Source: Comamonadaceae bacterium ALPHA2B (GTDB taxonomy: Bacteria > Pseudomonadota > Gammaproteobacteria > Burkholderiales > Burkholderiaceae_C). From it: a stretch of 64,000 bases of DNA. The position numbers and the translations under genes were made by a program. The stretch lies in the NCBI GenBank assembly GCA_005503065.1, contig SCOE01000007.1:62001-126000 (forward strand). The letters run 5' to 3'. Shown piece by piece: positions 17,696 through 26,667 of the stretch. The first letter of the stretch is position 1. The number at the start of each line of letters is the position of its first letter. A model generated the notes under the pieces. The model was not told where the DNA came from. It saw only the letters and a list, made by a program, of their open reading frames with translations, and did not search any database.

Positions 17696-18457
17696 ATGGT
17701 CCGCGGCATTTCCTTCGTCTATGGCTTGTACCTGCTGCTGCCGATGGCGCTGCTGGTGCTGGGCAGCTTCGGCCAGAACTGGACCAACACGCTGCTGCCC
17801 TCGGGCCTGACCGGCCACTGGTACGCCGACCTGTGGGGCGACCCGTCGTTCCGAAAGGCGTTCGCGAGCAGCCTGACCGTGGCGCTGTCGGCCTGCGCCA
17901 TCGATGCGGTGCTGGCGCTGCCGCTGGCCTATGCGCTCTACCACGGCGCGCGCCGGAGCCATTCACTGGCGGCCCGCATCGTGAGCGCGATGCCGGTGGC
18001 TGTCCCCGCCATCACGCTGGGCTTCGGCTACATGATCGTGTTCAACACCGACGTGATGCCCTGGCTCGGCAGCACGCCGCTGCTGGTGGCGGCGCATGCC
18101 ATCGCCACCTTGCCCTACCTCACCAACACGCTGCTCACCGATTTGCGGCACCTGGGACTGGAGCGCCTGGAACAGGCCGCCGCCACGCTCGGCGCCACCG
18201 AGTGGCAGCGCTTCACCGGCATCGTGCTGCCCAGCCTGCGCCAGAGCCTGCTGTCGGGGCTGGTGATGGTGGCGGCGCTGTCGATCGGCGAATTCAACCT
18301 CTCCAACCTGCTGGCAGGCTTCCAGAACCGGACCTACCCGGTGGTGCTGCTGCAGGCCTTCTACGGCGCCACGGGCTTCGCCTGCGCCGCCACCGTCGTG
18401 CTGCTGCTGTTGGCCTGCCTGGCGGCGCTGCTCTCATCCTCGGCATTGCGCAAATGA
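17696..18457 (+). CDS. ABC transporter permease (Fe3+/polyamine/phosphonate-type), second subunit
   Basis: A 253-residue inner-membrane protein with about six helices. The cytoplasmic coupling (EAA) loop is EQAAATLGATEWQRFTGIVLP near residues 158-180. The pattern is that of PotC/FbpB/PhnV-type permeases from binding-protein-dependent uptake systems. It is the first gene of an operon permease, ATPase, binding protein, permease, TIGR00725-type protein. Its last codons overlap the ATPase start in an ATGA (18454-18457). Two different single-domain permeases in one operon imply a heterodimeric channel. Confidence 0.87.
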   Translation: MVRGISFVYGLYLLLPMALLVLGSFGQNWTNTLLPSGLTGHWYADLWGDPSFRKAFASSLTVALSACAIDAVLALPLAYALYHGARRSHSLAARIVSAMPVAVPAITLGFGYMIVFNTDVMPWLGSTPLLVAAHAIATLPYLTNTLLTDLRHLGLERLEQAAATLGATEWQRFTGIVLPSLRQSLLSGLVMVAALSIGEFNLSNLLAGFQNRTYPVVLLQAFYGATGFACAATVVLLLLACLAALLSSSALRK

Positions 18458-19482
18458 GCCTCACCTTCGATCGCGTCAGCTATCAGTACGCCGGCACCCG
18501 GCAAGGCCTGCACGAGGTCAGTTTCGACGTCGGCGATGGCGAGCTGGTCGCGGTGATCGGGCCGAGCGGCTCGGGAAAATCGACGCTGCTCAAGCTGGTC
18601 GCCGGTCTGGAAGTGGGTCACAGCGGCCGCATCGCGCTGGGGGGCCACGACATGGCGGGCACACCCGTGCACCAGCGCGGCATCGGCATGGTGTTCCAGA
18701 GCTACGCGCTGTTTCCGCACCTGTCGGTGCAGGACAACGTGGCCTATGGCCTGGCGCTGCGCGGCCAGCCGGCGGCGCGGCGCCGTGCCCGAGCGCGCGA
18801 ACTGCTCGAGGTGGTCGGCCTGGCCGAGCATGCCGATCGCGCCGTCACGCAGCTGTCGGGTGGGCAGCAGCAGCGCGTGGCGCTGGCCCGTGCGCTGGCG
18901 ATCGATCCGCGGGCACTGCTGCTCGACGAGCCGCTGTCGGCGCTCGATGCCAGCGTGCGCGGCCACCTGCGCGACCAGATCCGGGCGCTGCAGCGGCGCT
19001 TCGGCGCCACCACGCTGCTGGTCACGCACGACCAGGAAGAGGCATTGGCCATGGCCGACCGCGTGGCCGTGCTCAAGGACGGCCGCCTCCTGCAGATGGC
19101 GACGCCGCGCGAGCTGTACGAACGACCGGCGCAGCGTGCGGTGGCCGAATTCGTCGGGCTGTCGACGCTGCTGCCGGGCCGCGTCGCGGGACCGGACCGG
19201 GTGGATCTGGGATTCGTCGAGCTCGCCACGGCGACCGGCGCGCGCGCCCCGGGCCAGGCCGTGCACGTGCTGGTGCGCCCCGAACACGTGCGGGCCGATC
19301 CGGAGCCCGGCACGCCCAACCGGCTCGAAGGCCGCGCCGGCGCGGCCCGCTACCTGGGCGCGGTCACGCGCTACGACTTCGAGGTGGCCGGCGCGCCGCG
19401 CCCCTTCCTGGCCGAAGGGCATGTGAGTGCGGTGCGTGCCATCGCCATCGCGCCCGAGCACATCCGCCTGCTGGACGACTGA
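18454..19482 (+). CDS. ABC transporter ATP-binding protein with TOBE domain
   Basis: A 342-residue ATPase of the PotA/FbpC/CysA type. Walker A GPSGSGKST (36-44), Q-loop MVFQSYALFPHLSV, signature LSGGQQQRVALARAL, Walker B LLLDEPLSALDA and the switch histidine in LVTHDQEEALAMADR are all intact. The C-terminal 110 residues form a TOBE domain (VLVRPEHVR...EGHVSAVRAIAIAPEHIRLL), which often senses substrate. It energises uptake through the two permeases on either side of the binding-protein gene. The ATG is fixed by the 4-nt overlap with the upstream permease. Confidence 0.9.
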   Translation: MSLTFDRVSYQYAGTRQGLHEVSFDVGDGELVAVIGPSGSGKSTLLKLVAGLEVGHSGRIALGGHDMAGTPVHQRGIGMVFQSYALFPHLSVQDNVAYGLALRGQPAARRRARARELLEVVGLAEHADRAVTQLSGGQQQRVALARALAIDPRALLLDEPLSALDASVRGHLRDQIRALQRRFGATTLLVTHDQEEALAMADRVAVLKDGRLLQMATPRELYERPAQRAVAEFVGLSTLLPGRVAGPDRVDLGFVELATATGARAPGQAVHVLVRPEHVRADPEPGTPNRLEGRAGAARYLGAVTRYDFEVAGAPRPFLAEGHVSAVRAIAIAPEHIRLLDD

Positions 19483-19534
19483 GGCCTGCCCTCCAGCCGG
19501 CGATCCATTTCGTCATCCTTCCAAGGAGAATCGC

Positions 19535-20611
19535 ATGCAACGCAGACAACTGATCCAGGCCGCCGGCATGTTGCCGCTGGCCACCCTCGCCGGGCGCGCC
19601 CTGGCGCTCGAAGGCCCCGAGCTCTATGCGGGCGAGGCGGCACTGTACGAGGAAGCCCGCAAGGAGGGCATGTGCGTGTCCTTCGACACCGGCCCCGAAT
19701 GGGCGAACTGGAAGTCGCTGTTCCGCGACTTCAAGAAGCGCTATCCCGAGATCGAGCTGACCTACAACGACCTCGGCTCCGCCGCCACCGTCGTGGCCCT
19801 GGAGAAGATGCGTCGCCGCCCGCAGGCCGACACGGCCTACTACTTCGCCGCCTCGGCCGTCGATGCCGTGAAGAAGGACGTGGTCGCGCCCTTCAAGCCG
19901 GTCAACTTCGACAAGCTCCCCGAGGTGTTCCGGGAGCCCGAAGGGCGCTGGTTCACCATCCATACGCTCAACATCGCATTCCTGGTCAACCGCAAGCTGG
20001 TCAAGAACGTGCCCACCGGTTGGGCCGACCTGCTCAAGCCCGAGTACAAGGGCGCCGTCAGCTATCTGGATCCGCGCAGCACGGGCGTGGGGCAGGTGAT
20101 GGTCTTCGCCGCGGCCTACGCCAATGGCGGCGGCGTGGACAACGTCAAGCCCGGCACCGATTACCTGGGCAAGCTGCATGCGGCCGGTAACGTGCAACGC
20201 GTGGAGGGCACCACGCCCTATGCCAAGTTCCTCAAGGGCGAGATCCCGATCTGGATCAGCTACGAGAACGACGGCCTCAAGGCCAAGCACGTCGACGGCA
20301 TGGGCGATGCCTGCGAGGTGCTGATCCCGAAGGAGGCCAGCGTGGCGGCGCCCTACGGCATCAGCCTGGTGAAGAACGGGCCCAACCCCAACGCGGGCAA
20401 GCTGTGGCTCAATTTCATCATGAGCACCGCCGGGCAGCAGCTCTTCGCGCAAGGCTATGTGCGGCCCTCGGTGCCCGGCATCGCACTGCCGGCCGACGTG
20501 GCGGCCAAGATGCCCGCGGCACCGCAGATCCGGCCGCTGGACGTGGTCAAGGCCTCGGCCCGCAAGGCCGAGGTGGACCAGCTCTGGGCGCAGGCCACCC
20601 TGGCGAAGTAG
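19535..20611 (+). CDS. Periplasmic ABC solute-binding protein (FbpA/PotD-like)
   Basis: A 358-residue binding protein. ATG 19535 has AAGGAGA just upstream. Residues 1-24 are the export signal (RRQLIQAAGMLPLATLAG...ALA). The mature protein, from LEGPELYAGEAALYEEARKEG, has the type II periplasmic-binding fold: residues such as PEWANWKSLFRDFKKRYP, YFAASAVDAVKKD and GEIPIWISYENDGLK line up with FbpA and PotD relatives. Fe3+ ligation by a pair of adjacent tyrosines is not obvious, so iron is less likely than a polyamine, phosphonate or small organic acid. The substrate is unresolved. Confidence 0.87.
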   Translation: MQRRQLIQAAGMLPLATLAGRALALEGPELYAGEAALYEEARKEGMCVSFDTGPEWANWKSLFRDFKKRYPEIELTYNDLGSAATVVALEKMRRRPQADTAYYFAASAVDAVKKDVVAPFKPVNFDKLPEVFREPEGRWFTIHTLNIAFLVNRKLVKNVPTGWADLLKPEYKGAVSYLDPRSTGVGQVMVFAAAYANGGGVDNVKPGTDYLGKLHAAGNVQRVEGTTPYAKFLKGEIPIWISYENDGLKAKHVDGMGDACEVLIPKEASVAAPYGISLVKNGPNPNAGKLWLNFIMSTAGQQLFAQGYVRPSVPGIALPADVAAKMPAAPQIRPLDVVKASARKAEVDQLWAQATLAK

Positions 20612-20623
20612 GGCCGGCGCGCG

Positions 20624-21442
20624 ATGATCCGCCGCTTCGGCGCCTGGCCTGCCTGGGCCTTCATGCTGCTGTTCTTCGCACTGCCGCTGGGCGCGCTGGT
20701 GCCCGAGGCCTTCGGCGGCGAGGGCAATGCCTTTGCGCGCCTGTTCGCCAACCCGCTGCTGGCGGGCGCGTTGCGCAACACGCTGGCGCTGGGGCTCACG
20801 GCGGGCGGTGTATCGGCCCTCGTGGGCACCGCCGTCGCCATCGAACTGGCGCGCCAGCCCGAAGGCCGACGACGCTGGATGATGATGCTGCTCGGCCTGC
20901 CGCTGGCCTTCTCGGGCCTGGTGATCGCCTACGGCTTCATCCTGGCCTTCGGCCGCGCCGGCTTCGTCACCCAGTTGCTGGCGATGCTGGGCGCCGACCC
21001 GGCGCGCGTGGGTGGCTGGATCTACGGCGCCGCGGGGTTGGGCTTCGCCTATGCCTACTATTTGGTGCCACGCGTGGCCTTGTCGCTGTACCCGGTGTTC
21101 GCCAACCTCGACCTGCGGCCGATGCTCGCCGCGCGAACGCTCGGCGCCACGCGCTGGCGAGCCTTCCGCGATACGGTGCTGACCGAAGTCGCACCCTCGG
21201 TGCTGTCCAATGCCTGCCTGGTCGCGGCCATCGCGATGGGCACCTATGGCACGGCGCTCGCGCTGGTGGGCACGCAGCTCAACATCCTGCCGCTGATGCT
21301 GTATGCGCAGGTGGGCGATGGCGGCTCGGATTTCAGCGTGGCGGCGGCGCTGTCGCTGCTGTTGATGGCGCTGTGCGTCATCGTCATGGGACTGGGAGAT
21401 GCGATTGCACGCAGACGAGAACGCGGCCCCGCCGCACATTGA
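20624..21442 (+). CDS. ABC transporter permease, first subunit
   Basis: A 272-residue inner-membrane permease with about six helices, PotB/FbpB-like. The coupling loop is MLAARTLGATRWRAFRDTVLTEVAP (near residues 167-190). It starts 12 bp after the binding-protein stop and its 3' end overlaps the next gene by 44 nt. With the permease at 17696 it would make the membrane channel. The permease pair flanking the binding-protein gene is an unusual order; most systems of this class place both permease genes together. Confidence 0.88.
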   Translation: MIRRFGAWPAWAFMLLFFALPLGALVPEAFGGEGNAFARLFANPLLAGALRNTLALGLTAGGVSALVGTAVAIELARQPEGRRRWMMMLLGLPLAFSGLVIAYGFILAFGRAGFVTQLLAMLGADPARVGGWIYGAAGLGFAYAYYLVPRVALSLYPVFANLDLRPMLAARTLGATRWRAFRDTVLTEVAPSVLSNACLVAAIAMGTYGTALALVGTQLNILPLMLYAQVGDGGSDFSVAAALSLLLMALCVIVMGLGDAIARRRERGPAAH

Positions 21443-21971
21443 GGCCGGCTACCCGGCTGACCTGGCGCAGGCACTGGCGCGGCTGGCGGAACGCCAGCGC
21501 GGGCCGCAGCGCCACCGCCGGCCGGTGGGCATCATCGGGCCGGGCGACGGCGACGCGACCGTGTGCGCCGCCGCGCGCGAGGTCGCGCGTGCGCTGGCGC
21601 AGGCCGGCATGGCGATCGTCTGCGGCGGCCGCGGCGGCGTGATGGCGGCAGCCTCGCGCGGCGCGCGCGAGGGCGGCGGCATCGCCATCGGGATCCTGCC
21701 GGAGGAGGACGAGCGCCATGCCAACGAGTGGCTCAGCGTGGCGATCGCCACCGGCATGGGTGAGATGCGCAACGCCCTGGTGGCGCGCAGCGCCATCTGC
21801 CTGGCGGCCATCGGCGGCAACATGGGCACCCTGTCGGAGATGGCGCTGGGCCTGAAGTGGGGCACGCCGGTGTTCGTGATGCACGGCGACGTGGCGCTGC
21901 CGGGGGCGGTGCAGGTGTCCGATGCGCAGGAAATGCTCGCGCGCCTCGTGGAGCGGCTGCTGGCTGCCTGA
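21399..21971 (+). CDS. TIGR00725-family protein (LOG/molybdenum-cofactor-carrier-like fold)
   Basis: A 190-residue Rossmann-like protein. VGIIGPGDGDA opens the fold, GGRGGVMAAASRGA is the first phosphate-binding glycine motif and AIGGNMGTLSEMALGLKWGTPV the second. LOG phosphoribohydrolases carry PGGxGTxxE at that place; here it is IGGNMGTLSE, which fits the TIGR00725/MoCo-carrier branch, so cytokinin or AMP hydrolysis is not supported directly. The start at 21399 overlaps the permease by 44 nt, so it belongs to the ABC operon. The first 40 residues are poorly conserved-looking, and a later start is possible. Confidence 0.78.
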   Translation: MRLHADENAAPPHIEAGYPADLAQALARLAERQRGPQRHRRPVGIIGPGDGDATVCAAAREVARALAQAGMAIVCGGRGGVMAAASRGAREGGGIAIGILPEEDERHANEWLSVAIATGMGEMRNALVARSAICLAAIGGNMGTLSEMALGLKWGTPVFVMHGDVALPGAVQVSDAQEMLARLVERLLAA

Positions 21972-22023
21972 AGCGGGCCTAAGCCGTCATGGCCGGGTGG
22001 CATGCCCATTGCACAATGCCGCC

Positions 22024-23541
22024 ATGCCCTACATGCCGCCTTTCGTTGCCCCCGTCCGCTACACCGATCCCGCCGCCGCGCTCGCACAGGTCCGGCGCAT
22101 CTACGACGGCGGCCTGGCCCACCTGCGCGATTCGATGCAGCGCTTCGTGGCCGGCGAGACGCTGCCCGGCCGGGTGCGTGCCTGCTACCCCTTCGTGCGG
22201 GTGCACACGCACACGGTGTCGCGCCACACCACACCGGCCAATGCGGGGCTGAGCTACGGCTTCGTCGCCGGGCCGGGCCGCTACGAGACCACGCTCACGC
22301 GGCCCGACCTGTTCGCGCGCTACTACCTCGACCAGTTCCGCCTGCTGCTCGAGAACCACCAGATCGAGCTCGAGGTGGGCACCAGCACGCAGCCGATCCC
22401 GGTGCATTTCTCCTTCGCCGAGAACGACCACATCGAAGGCACGATGTCGCCGCAGCGCCGCGCCCTGATGCGCGACGTGTTCGACCTGCCCGACCTCGGC
22501 GCCATGGACGACGGCATCGCCAACGGCACCCACCGCACCCAGCCCGGCGAGGCCGAGCCCCTGGCGCTGTTCACCGCCGCGCGGGTGGATTACTCGCTGC
22601 AGCGCCTGCGCCACTACACCGGCACCGCGCCCGACTGGTACCAGAACTTCGTGCTGTTCACGAACTACCAGTTCTACATCGACGAGTTCGTGCGCCTGGG
22701 CCACGAGGCGATGGCCGACGAGTCGAGCGAGTACATCGCCTTCATCGAGCCCGGCAACGTGGTGACGCGGCGCCACAACCTGCAGCCCGAGGCGATGGGC
22801 AGCTTCGCCGCGGCCCTCCACGCGATGCAGGGCACGCCGCCGGGCCGCCTGCCACAGATGCCGGCCTACCACCTGGTGCGGGCCGACTGCAGCGGCATCA
22901 CCATGGTCAACATCGGCGTCGGCCCGGCCAACGCCAAGACCATCACCGACCACATCGCGGTGCTGCGCCCGCATGCCTGGATGATGCTGGGCCACTGCGC
23001 GGGCCTTCGCAACACGCAGCAGCTGGGCGACTACGTGCTGGCGCACGCCTATGTGCGCGAGGACCATGTGCTCGACGAGGAGCTGCCGCTGTGGGTGCCG
23101 ATTCCGGCGCTGTCGGAGATCCAGCTCGCGCTCGAGGCGGCCGTGGCCGAGGTGACGCAGTGCCAGGGCGCCGAGCTGAAGACCATCATGCGCACCGGCA
23201 CCGTGGCCAGCACCGACAACCGCAACTGGGAGCTGCTGCCCAACAACGAGCCGCAGCGCCGCTTCAGCCAGAGCCGCGCCGTGGCGCTCGACATGGAGAG
23301 CGCCACCATCGCCGCCAACGGCTTCCGCTTCCGCGTGCCGTACGGGACCTTGCTGTGCGTGAGCGACAAGCCGCTGCACGGCGAGATCAAGCTGCCCGGG
23401 ATGGCGAACCACTTCTACCGGGAGCGGGTGGAGCAGCATCTGCGGATCGGGATCAAGGCGGTGGAGGTGCTGCGGTCGCAGGGGTCGGGGCGACTGCACA
23501 GTCGGAAGCTGCGGAGTTTTGCGGAGGTGGCGTTTCAGTGA
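22024..23541 (+). CDS. amn: AMP nucleosidase
   Basis: A 505-residue enzyme that hydrolyses AMP to adenine and ribose 5-phosphate. The N-terminal AMN domain is seen in THTVSRHTTPANAGLSYGF and EVGTSTQPIPVHFSF. The C-terminal nucleoside-phosphorylase fold has ITMVNIGVGPANAKTITDH, KTIMRTGTVASTDNRNWE and the nucleoside/phosphate-site segment SRAVALDMESATIAANGF, then PLHGEIKLPGMANHFYRERV. The length is close to that of the E. coli enzyme (484 aa). It controls the adenylate pool. It starts 52 bp after the TIGR00725-type gene, in the same direction, and is followed by a repeat-rich gap. Confidence 0.93.
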   Translation: MPYMPPFVAPVRYTDPAAALAQVRRIYDGGLAHLRDSMQRFVAGETLPGRVRACYPFVRVHTHTVSRHTTPANAGLSYGFVAGPGRYETTLTRPDLFARYYLDQFRLLLENHQIELEVGTSTQPIPVHFSFAENDHIEGTMSPQRRALMRDVFDLPDLGAMDDGIANGTHRTQPGEAEPLALFTAARVDYSLQRLRHYTGTAPDWYQNFVLFTNYQFYIDEFVRLGHEAMADESSEYIAFIEPGNVVTRRHNLQPEAMGSFAAALHAMQGTPPGRLPQMPAYHLVRADCSGITMVNIGVGPANAKTITDHIAVLRPHAWMMLGHCAGLRNTQQLGDYVLAHAYVREDHVLDEELPLWVPIPALSEIQLALEAAVAEVTQCQGAELKTIMRTGTVASTDNRNWELLPNNEPQRRFSQSRAVALDMESATIAANGFRFRVPYGTLLCVSDKPLHGEIKLPGMANHFYRERVEQHLRIGIKAVEVLRSQGSGRLHSRKLRSFAEVAFQ

Positions 23542-23548
23542 TTCGATT

Positions 23549-23605
23549 GCTATCGAATTAACAGCGAGTGGCGCTTGCTGTGCGGGCGGTTTGGGCACTT
23601 TTTGT
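23549..23605 (+). repeat. Degenerate copy of the 56-nt hairpin repeat
   Basis: It begins with GCTATCGAATTAACAGC (17 nt, the same first half as the perfect palindrome in copy 1). A GC stem region and GGCGGTTTGGG follow, replacing the usual GGCCCGATTTGG end. The right half of the palindrome has decayed, so this is a weak copy. It lies immediately after the amn stop. Confidence 0.45.
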
Positions 23606-23638
23606 TTATGGGTTTGGGCCTTGCTCAGGGGTGAGATG

Positions 23639-24226
23639 CAGGAGCCGGGATGTGCGCCCGGCGGCGCAGTCCCTTTCTTTTGCTTCGCCAAAAGAAAGGA
23701 ACCAAAGAAAAGGCGACCCTGCTGGCTGCGACCCCTTCGCTTCGCTACGGGGCAACCTGCGCCGCGACGCTGTCGGGGTGCGCTGCAGAACTCGCTACGC
23801 GCTTCGCGCTGCGCTCAGACAGCTGCAGCGAGTCAGAGCACGAAGCCGCTGTTGCCGCACGCGGCACAGCGGCCCCCCCGCCATCGCCACGTCACAGGCG
23901 CATCCAGAAGGGACCCATCAGAACGGGCCATCGCTTCGCTCGGCCCTCGCCAAAACATTGAAGAAGGACAAGGCTGCGCAGCAGCCTTGTTGACCCGGGG
24001 CCCGGGTCCCCTCTGTGTGCGCCGAGGAGCGCAGCGGCTGGCGGAAAAAGGGCCGCGCATGTTTGAGCGAAGCGAGTTTGCGCGGACCCCGCCAGCCGCG
24101 AGCACCGCAGGTTGCCCGTAGCGAAGCGGAGGGACGCAGACAGTGGGGTCGCCTTCTCTTTGGTTACTTTCTCTTGGCGAGACAAGAGAAAGTGACTGCG
24201 CCGCCGGGCGCACATCCCGGCTCCTG
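23639..24226. repeat. 588-bp palindromic intergenic element
   Basis: The outer arms 23639-23760 and 24107-24226 are reverse complements at close to 90% by eye, the first 33 bp being identical. The left arm contains its own hairpin, CTTTCTTTTG-N6-CAAAAGAAAG (23673-23698), and the right arm the matching degenerate version. The interior holds two perfect palindromes: CAAGGCTGC-GCA-GCAGCCTTG (23969-23989) and GACCCGGG-G-CCCGGGTC (23992-24008). No transposase frame is present; frames of 100-200 codons running through it have compositions set by the repeat. It fills most of the 728-bp gap between amn and the metallopeptidase gene. It could be a non-autonomous mobile element or a structural intergenic repeat. 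Confidence 0.8.
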
Positions 24227-24269
24227 CCTTCAAACAGACAAGACGATCAGAACAAACGCAGACGGGGCT

Positions 24270-25367
24270 TCAGCCCGAAAGCCCATCTACTGCCTGAAAA
24301 CAAGCCTGCCTCGCCTGACTGACCACCTGCCCCTTCCACAGGTCGGTGTCGGTATAGAACGCCTCCTTCATCCGCACACGGATCGCATCCGCCAGCTCCG
24401 GCGCCGCTTCCGGATGCCGATGCAGCCAGTGGTCGCCCCGCAGCGCCCCCATCACCTCCAGCAGCGGCAAGGTGCCGTACTCCATCGCGAAGCCGGTGAA
24501 CTCGGCCTGCGGGCATTCCTCGTACGCGGCATTCATCATCAGCCCGCTGAGCAGCGCCGAGGTCGAGCTGCCGTCGTAGATCGAGGTCACCGGCGTCTGG
24601 CCGCCGCCACTCCACCAGGCGTCGGCGCGCGCCTTGGCGGCCGGGTCGTCGCGGCCCGCGAAGATGCGTTCGCCATGCCCGCTCGGCCCGAGGCCGGTGT
24701 GCAGGTCGATCCAGGCCAGCCGCTTCGCCGACCCGGCATGCCGGCGCAGCACCTCGCGCAGCGTGCGGTTGCTCCAGGTCGGCGCCTGGCCGCCATAGAA
24801 CACGCCGTCGCCGAACTGGTACTGCCCGCCCGACACGGCGGCCTGGAAGGCGGCATCGCCGTGCTTCGCCATCCAGGCCGCGATCGCCGTCTGGTTGGCC
24901 GGCGTGGGCGGCCAGTCCTCGGGCACCAGCAGCGGATGCAGCGAGGCGTATGCGGCGTTCACGGGCAACGGCTGCGCGAAGTCCATGAAGTTGCGGTTCA
25001 GGTCCACGTTCTCCTGCGTCACGCGCCGCGTGTGCGAAAAACCGTGCGGGTTGAGGGCGTGGATGTAGAGCACCGCCACGCCCGCATCGCGTGCCTTGGC
25101 CCGCCATTCGGCGTCGTGCAGTGCGAACACCTGAACGCCGCTGCCGCAGTGACCCTCGACGCCGTGGCAGCCGCTGCTCAGGAGCAACAAGCGCTCGGCG
25201 TTCGCCGGGCCATCGAGCGCGACGTCCATCGCCAACTGCTCGCCGTCGCGGCCTTCCAGCGGGAGCGGATGCGTGTCCACCGACAGGCCGGCGGCCACGC
25301 AGGCCTGCAAAAACTTGCGGCGGGCCTCGCCGTAGCTGTCCGAGAAGGCCTCGGCCACGCCTAGCAT
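24270..25367 (-). CDS. DUF2817/M14-like zinc metallopeptidase or amidohydrolase
   Basis: A 365-residue cytoplasmic protein. The M14 carboxypeptidase/aspartoacylase zinc site is visible: SSGCHGVEGHCGSG (HxxE near residues 68-71), DLNRNFMDF, and IDLHTGLGPSGHGE with the third ligand His. FAMEYGTLP near the C-terminus is the expected catalytic Glu region. Relatives remove acyl or amino groups from amino-acid derivatives. The ATG at 25367 overlaps the upstream M20 stop by one base (TGATG), so the two hydrolases are translationally coupled and may act on the same N-acyl amino-acid pool. Confidence 0.85.
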   Translation of the reverse strand: MLGVAEAFSDSYGEARRKFLQACVAAGLSVDTHPLPLEGRDGEQLAMDVALDGPANAERLLLLSSGCHGVEGHCGSGVQVFALHDAEWRAKARDAGVAVLYIHALNPHGFSHTRRVTQENVDLNRNFMDFAQPLPVNAAYASLHPLLVPEDWPPTPANQTAIAAWMAKHGDAAFQAAVSGGQYQFGDGVFYGGQAPTWSNRTLREVLRRHAGSAKRLAWIDLHTGLGPSGHGERIFAGRDDPAAKARADAWWSGGGQTPVTSIYDGSSTSALLSGLMMNAAYEECPQAEFTGFAMEYGTLPLLEVMGALRGDHWLHRHPEAAPELADAIRVRMKEAFYTDTDLWKGQVVSQARQACFQAVDGLSG

Positions 25368-26572
25368 CAACGGCCCCCGAGCGGCGGGGCGGCCAGGAAC
25401 TGCTCGGCCAGTTGCACCCACATCGTGGCGCCCAGCGGGATCAGGTCGTCGTTGAAGTCGTAGCTCGCGTTGTGCAGCGTGCACGGGCCCTCGCCGTGGT
25501 GCAGCGCGCGGTGGTCGCCGTCGCCGTTGCCGATGAAGGCGTACGCGCCGGGCCTGGCCTGCAGCATGAAGGCGAAGTCCTCCGAGGTCATCGCGGGTTC
25601 CTGCTTGAGCACGTTGTCCTCGCCCACCACGCTGGCCATCACCTGGCGGGCGAAGTCCGCCTCGGCCGGGGTGTTGATGGTAGGCGGGTAGTAGCGCACG
25701 AACTCGAAGTCGCATTCCGCGTCGTGCGCGGCGCAGATGTGCTCGGCGATCTTGCGCATGCGCGCCTCGATCATGTCCAGCACTTCGATGGAGAAGGTGC
25801 GCACCGTGCCGGTGAGCTCGCAGTCGTTCGGGATGACGTTGTTGGTGTCGCCCGCGTGCACGGTGGTCACCGAGATCACGGCCGCATCCAGCGGCTTCAT
25901 CTTGCGCGTGAGGATGGTCTGGAAGGCCTGCACCATCTCGCAGGCGATGGGCACCGGGTCCACGGTGGTGTGCGGCAGGGCCGCGTGGCCCCCCTTGCCG
26001 CGCACGGTGATGTAGAACTTGTTGCCCGAGGCCATGACCGGCCCGGGGCTGACGGCGAACTGGCCGGCCTTCATGCCGGGCCAGTTGTGCATGCCGTACA
26101 CCGCCTCCATGGGGAATTTCTCGAACAGGCCGTCCTTGATCATGCGGTCGGCGCCGCCGCCGCCTTCCTCGGCCGGCTGGAAGATCAGATACACCGTGCC
26201 GTCGAAGTTGCGATTCTTCGCCAGGTGCTGGGCCGCGGCGAGCAGCATGGCCGTGTGGCCGTCGTGGCCGCAGGCGTGCATCTTTCCCTGGTGTTGGCTC
26301 GCGTGGTCGAAGGTATTCAGTTCGTGGATGGGCAGCGCGTCCATGTCCGCGCGCAGGCCCACGGCGCGGTCGCTGGTGCCGTTCTTCACGATGCCCACCA
26401 CGCCGGTGGTTCCAAGGCCGCGATGGATGGGGATGCCCCATTCGGTCAGCCGTGCGGCGACCACGTCCGCGGTGCGGACTTCCTCGTAGGCCAGTTCGGG
26501 ATGGGCGTGCAGGTCGCGGCGGATGGCGGCGATCCCGGCCGCCTGGGTGACGATCGAGTCGATGAGCTTCAT
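25367..26572 (-). CDS. M20-family amidohydrolase (hippurate hydrolase/aminoacylase type)
   Basis: A 401-residue dinuclear metal hydrolase. Features in order are LRRDLHAHPEL-type IRRDLHAHPELAYEE near residue 20, GLRADMDALPI, HACGHDGHTAM (metal ligands), QPAEEGGGGADRMI with the catalytic Glu, a dimerisation lid with GKGGHAALPH, and AMTSEDFAFML near the C-terminus. The Asp-Cys-Gly-His form is that of HipO and IAA-amino-acid hydrolases, which split N-acyl amino acids. The gene leads a two-gene minus-strand unit with the M14-like hydrolase. The start is the ATG at 26572, only a few residues before the conserved RRDLHAHPE. Confidence 0.9.
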   Translation of the reverse strand: MKLIDSIVTQAAGIAAIRRDLHAHPELAYEEVRTADVVAARLTEWGIPIHRGLGTTGVVGIVKNGTSDRAVGLRADMDALPIHELNTFDHASQHQGKMHACGHDGHTAMLLAAAQHLAKNRNFDGTVYLIFQPAEEGGGGADRMIKDGLFEKFPMEAVYGMHNWPGMKAGQFAVSPGPVMASGNKFYITVRGKGGHAALPHTTVDPVPIACEMVQAFQTILTRKMKPLDAAVISVTTVHAGDTNNVIPNDCELTGTVRTFSIEVLDMIEARMRKIAEHICAAHDAECDFEFVRYYPPTINTPAEADFARQVMASVVGEDNVLKQEPAMTSEDFAFMLQARPGAYAFIGNGDGDHRALHHGEGPCTLHNASYDFNDDLIPLGATMWVQLAEQFLAAPPLGGR

Positions 26573-26667
26573 GCGGGCAGTCTAGGCTTTTGGGCGAAAA
26601 GGGCCACCGAAGCAATACGGATGCCCAGCCCGCCCGCTCCGGCTTGACGGGCCCGCGAGATGCGCGC

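Noticed and set aside
23519-24121. Open frames of 100-200 codons running through the palindromic element
   Set aside because: They begin inside amn or the repeat, have no ribosome site, and the symmetric DNA yields similar frames on both strands, which shows they are by-products.
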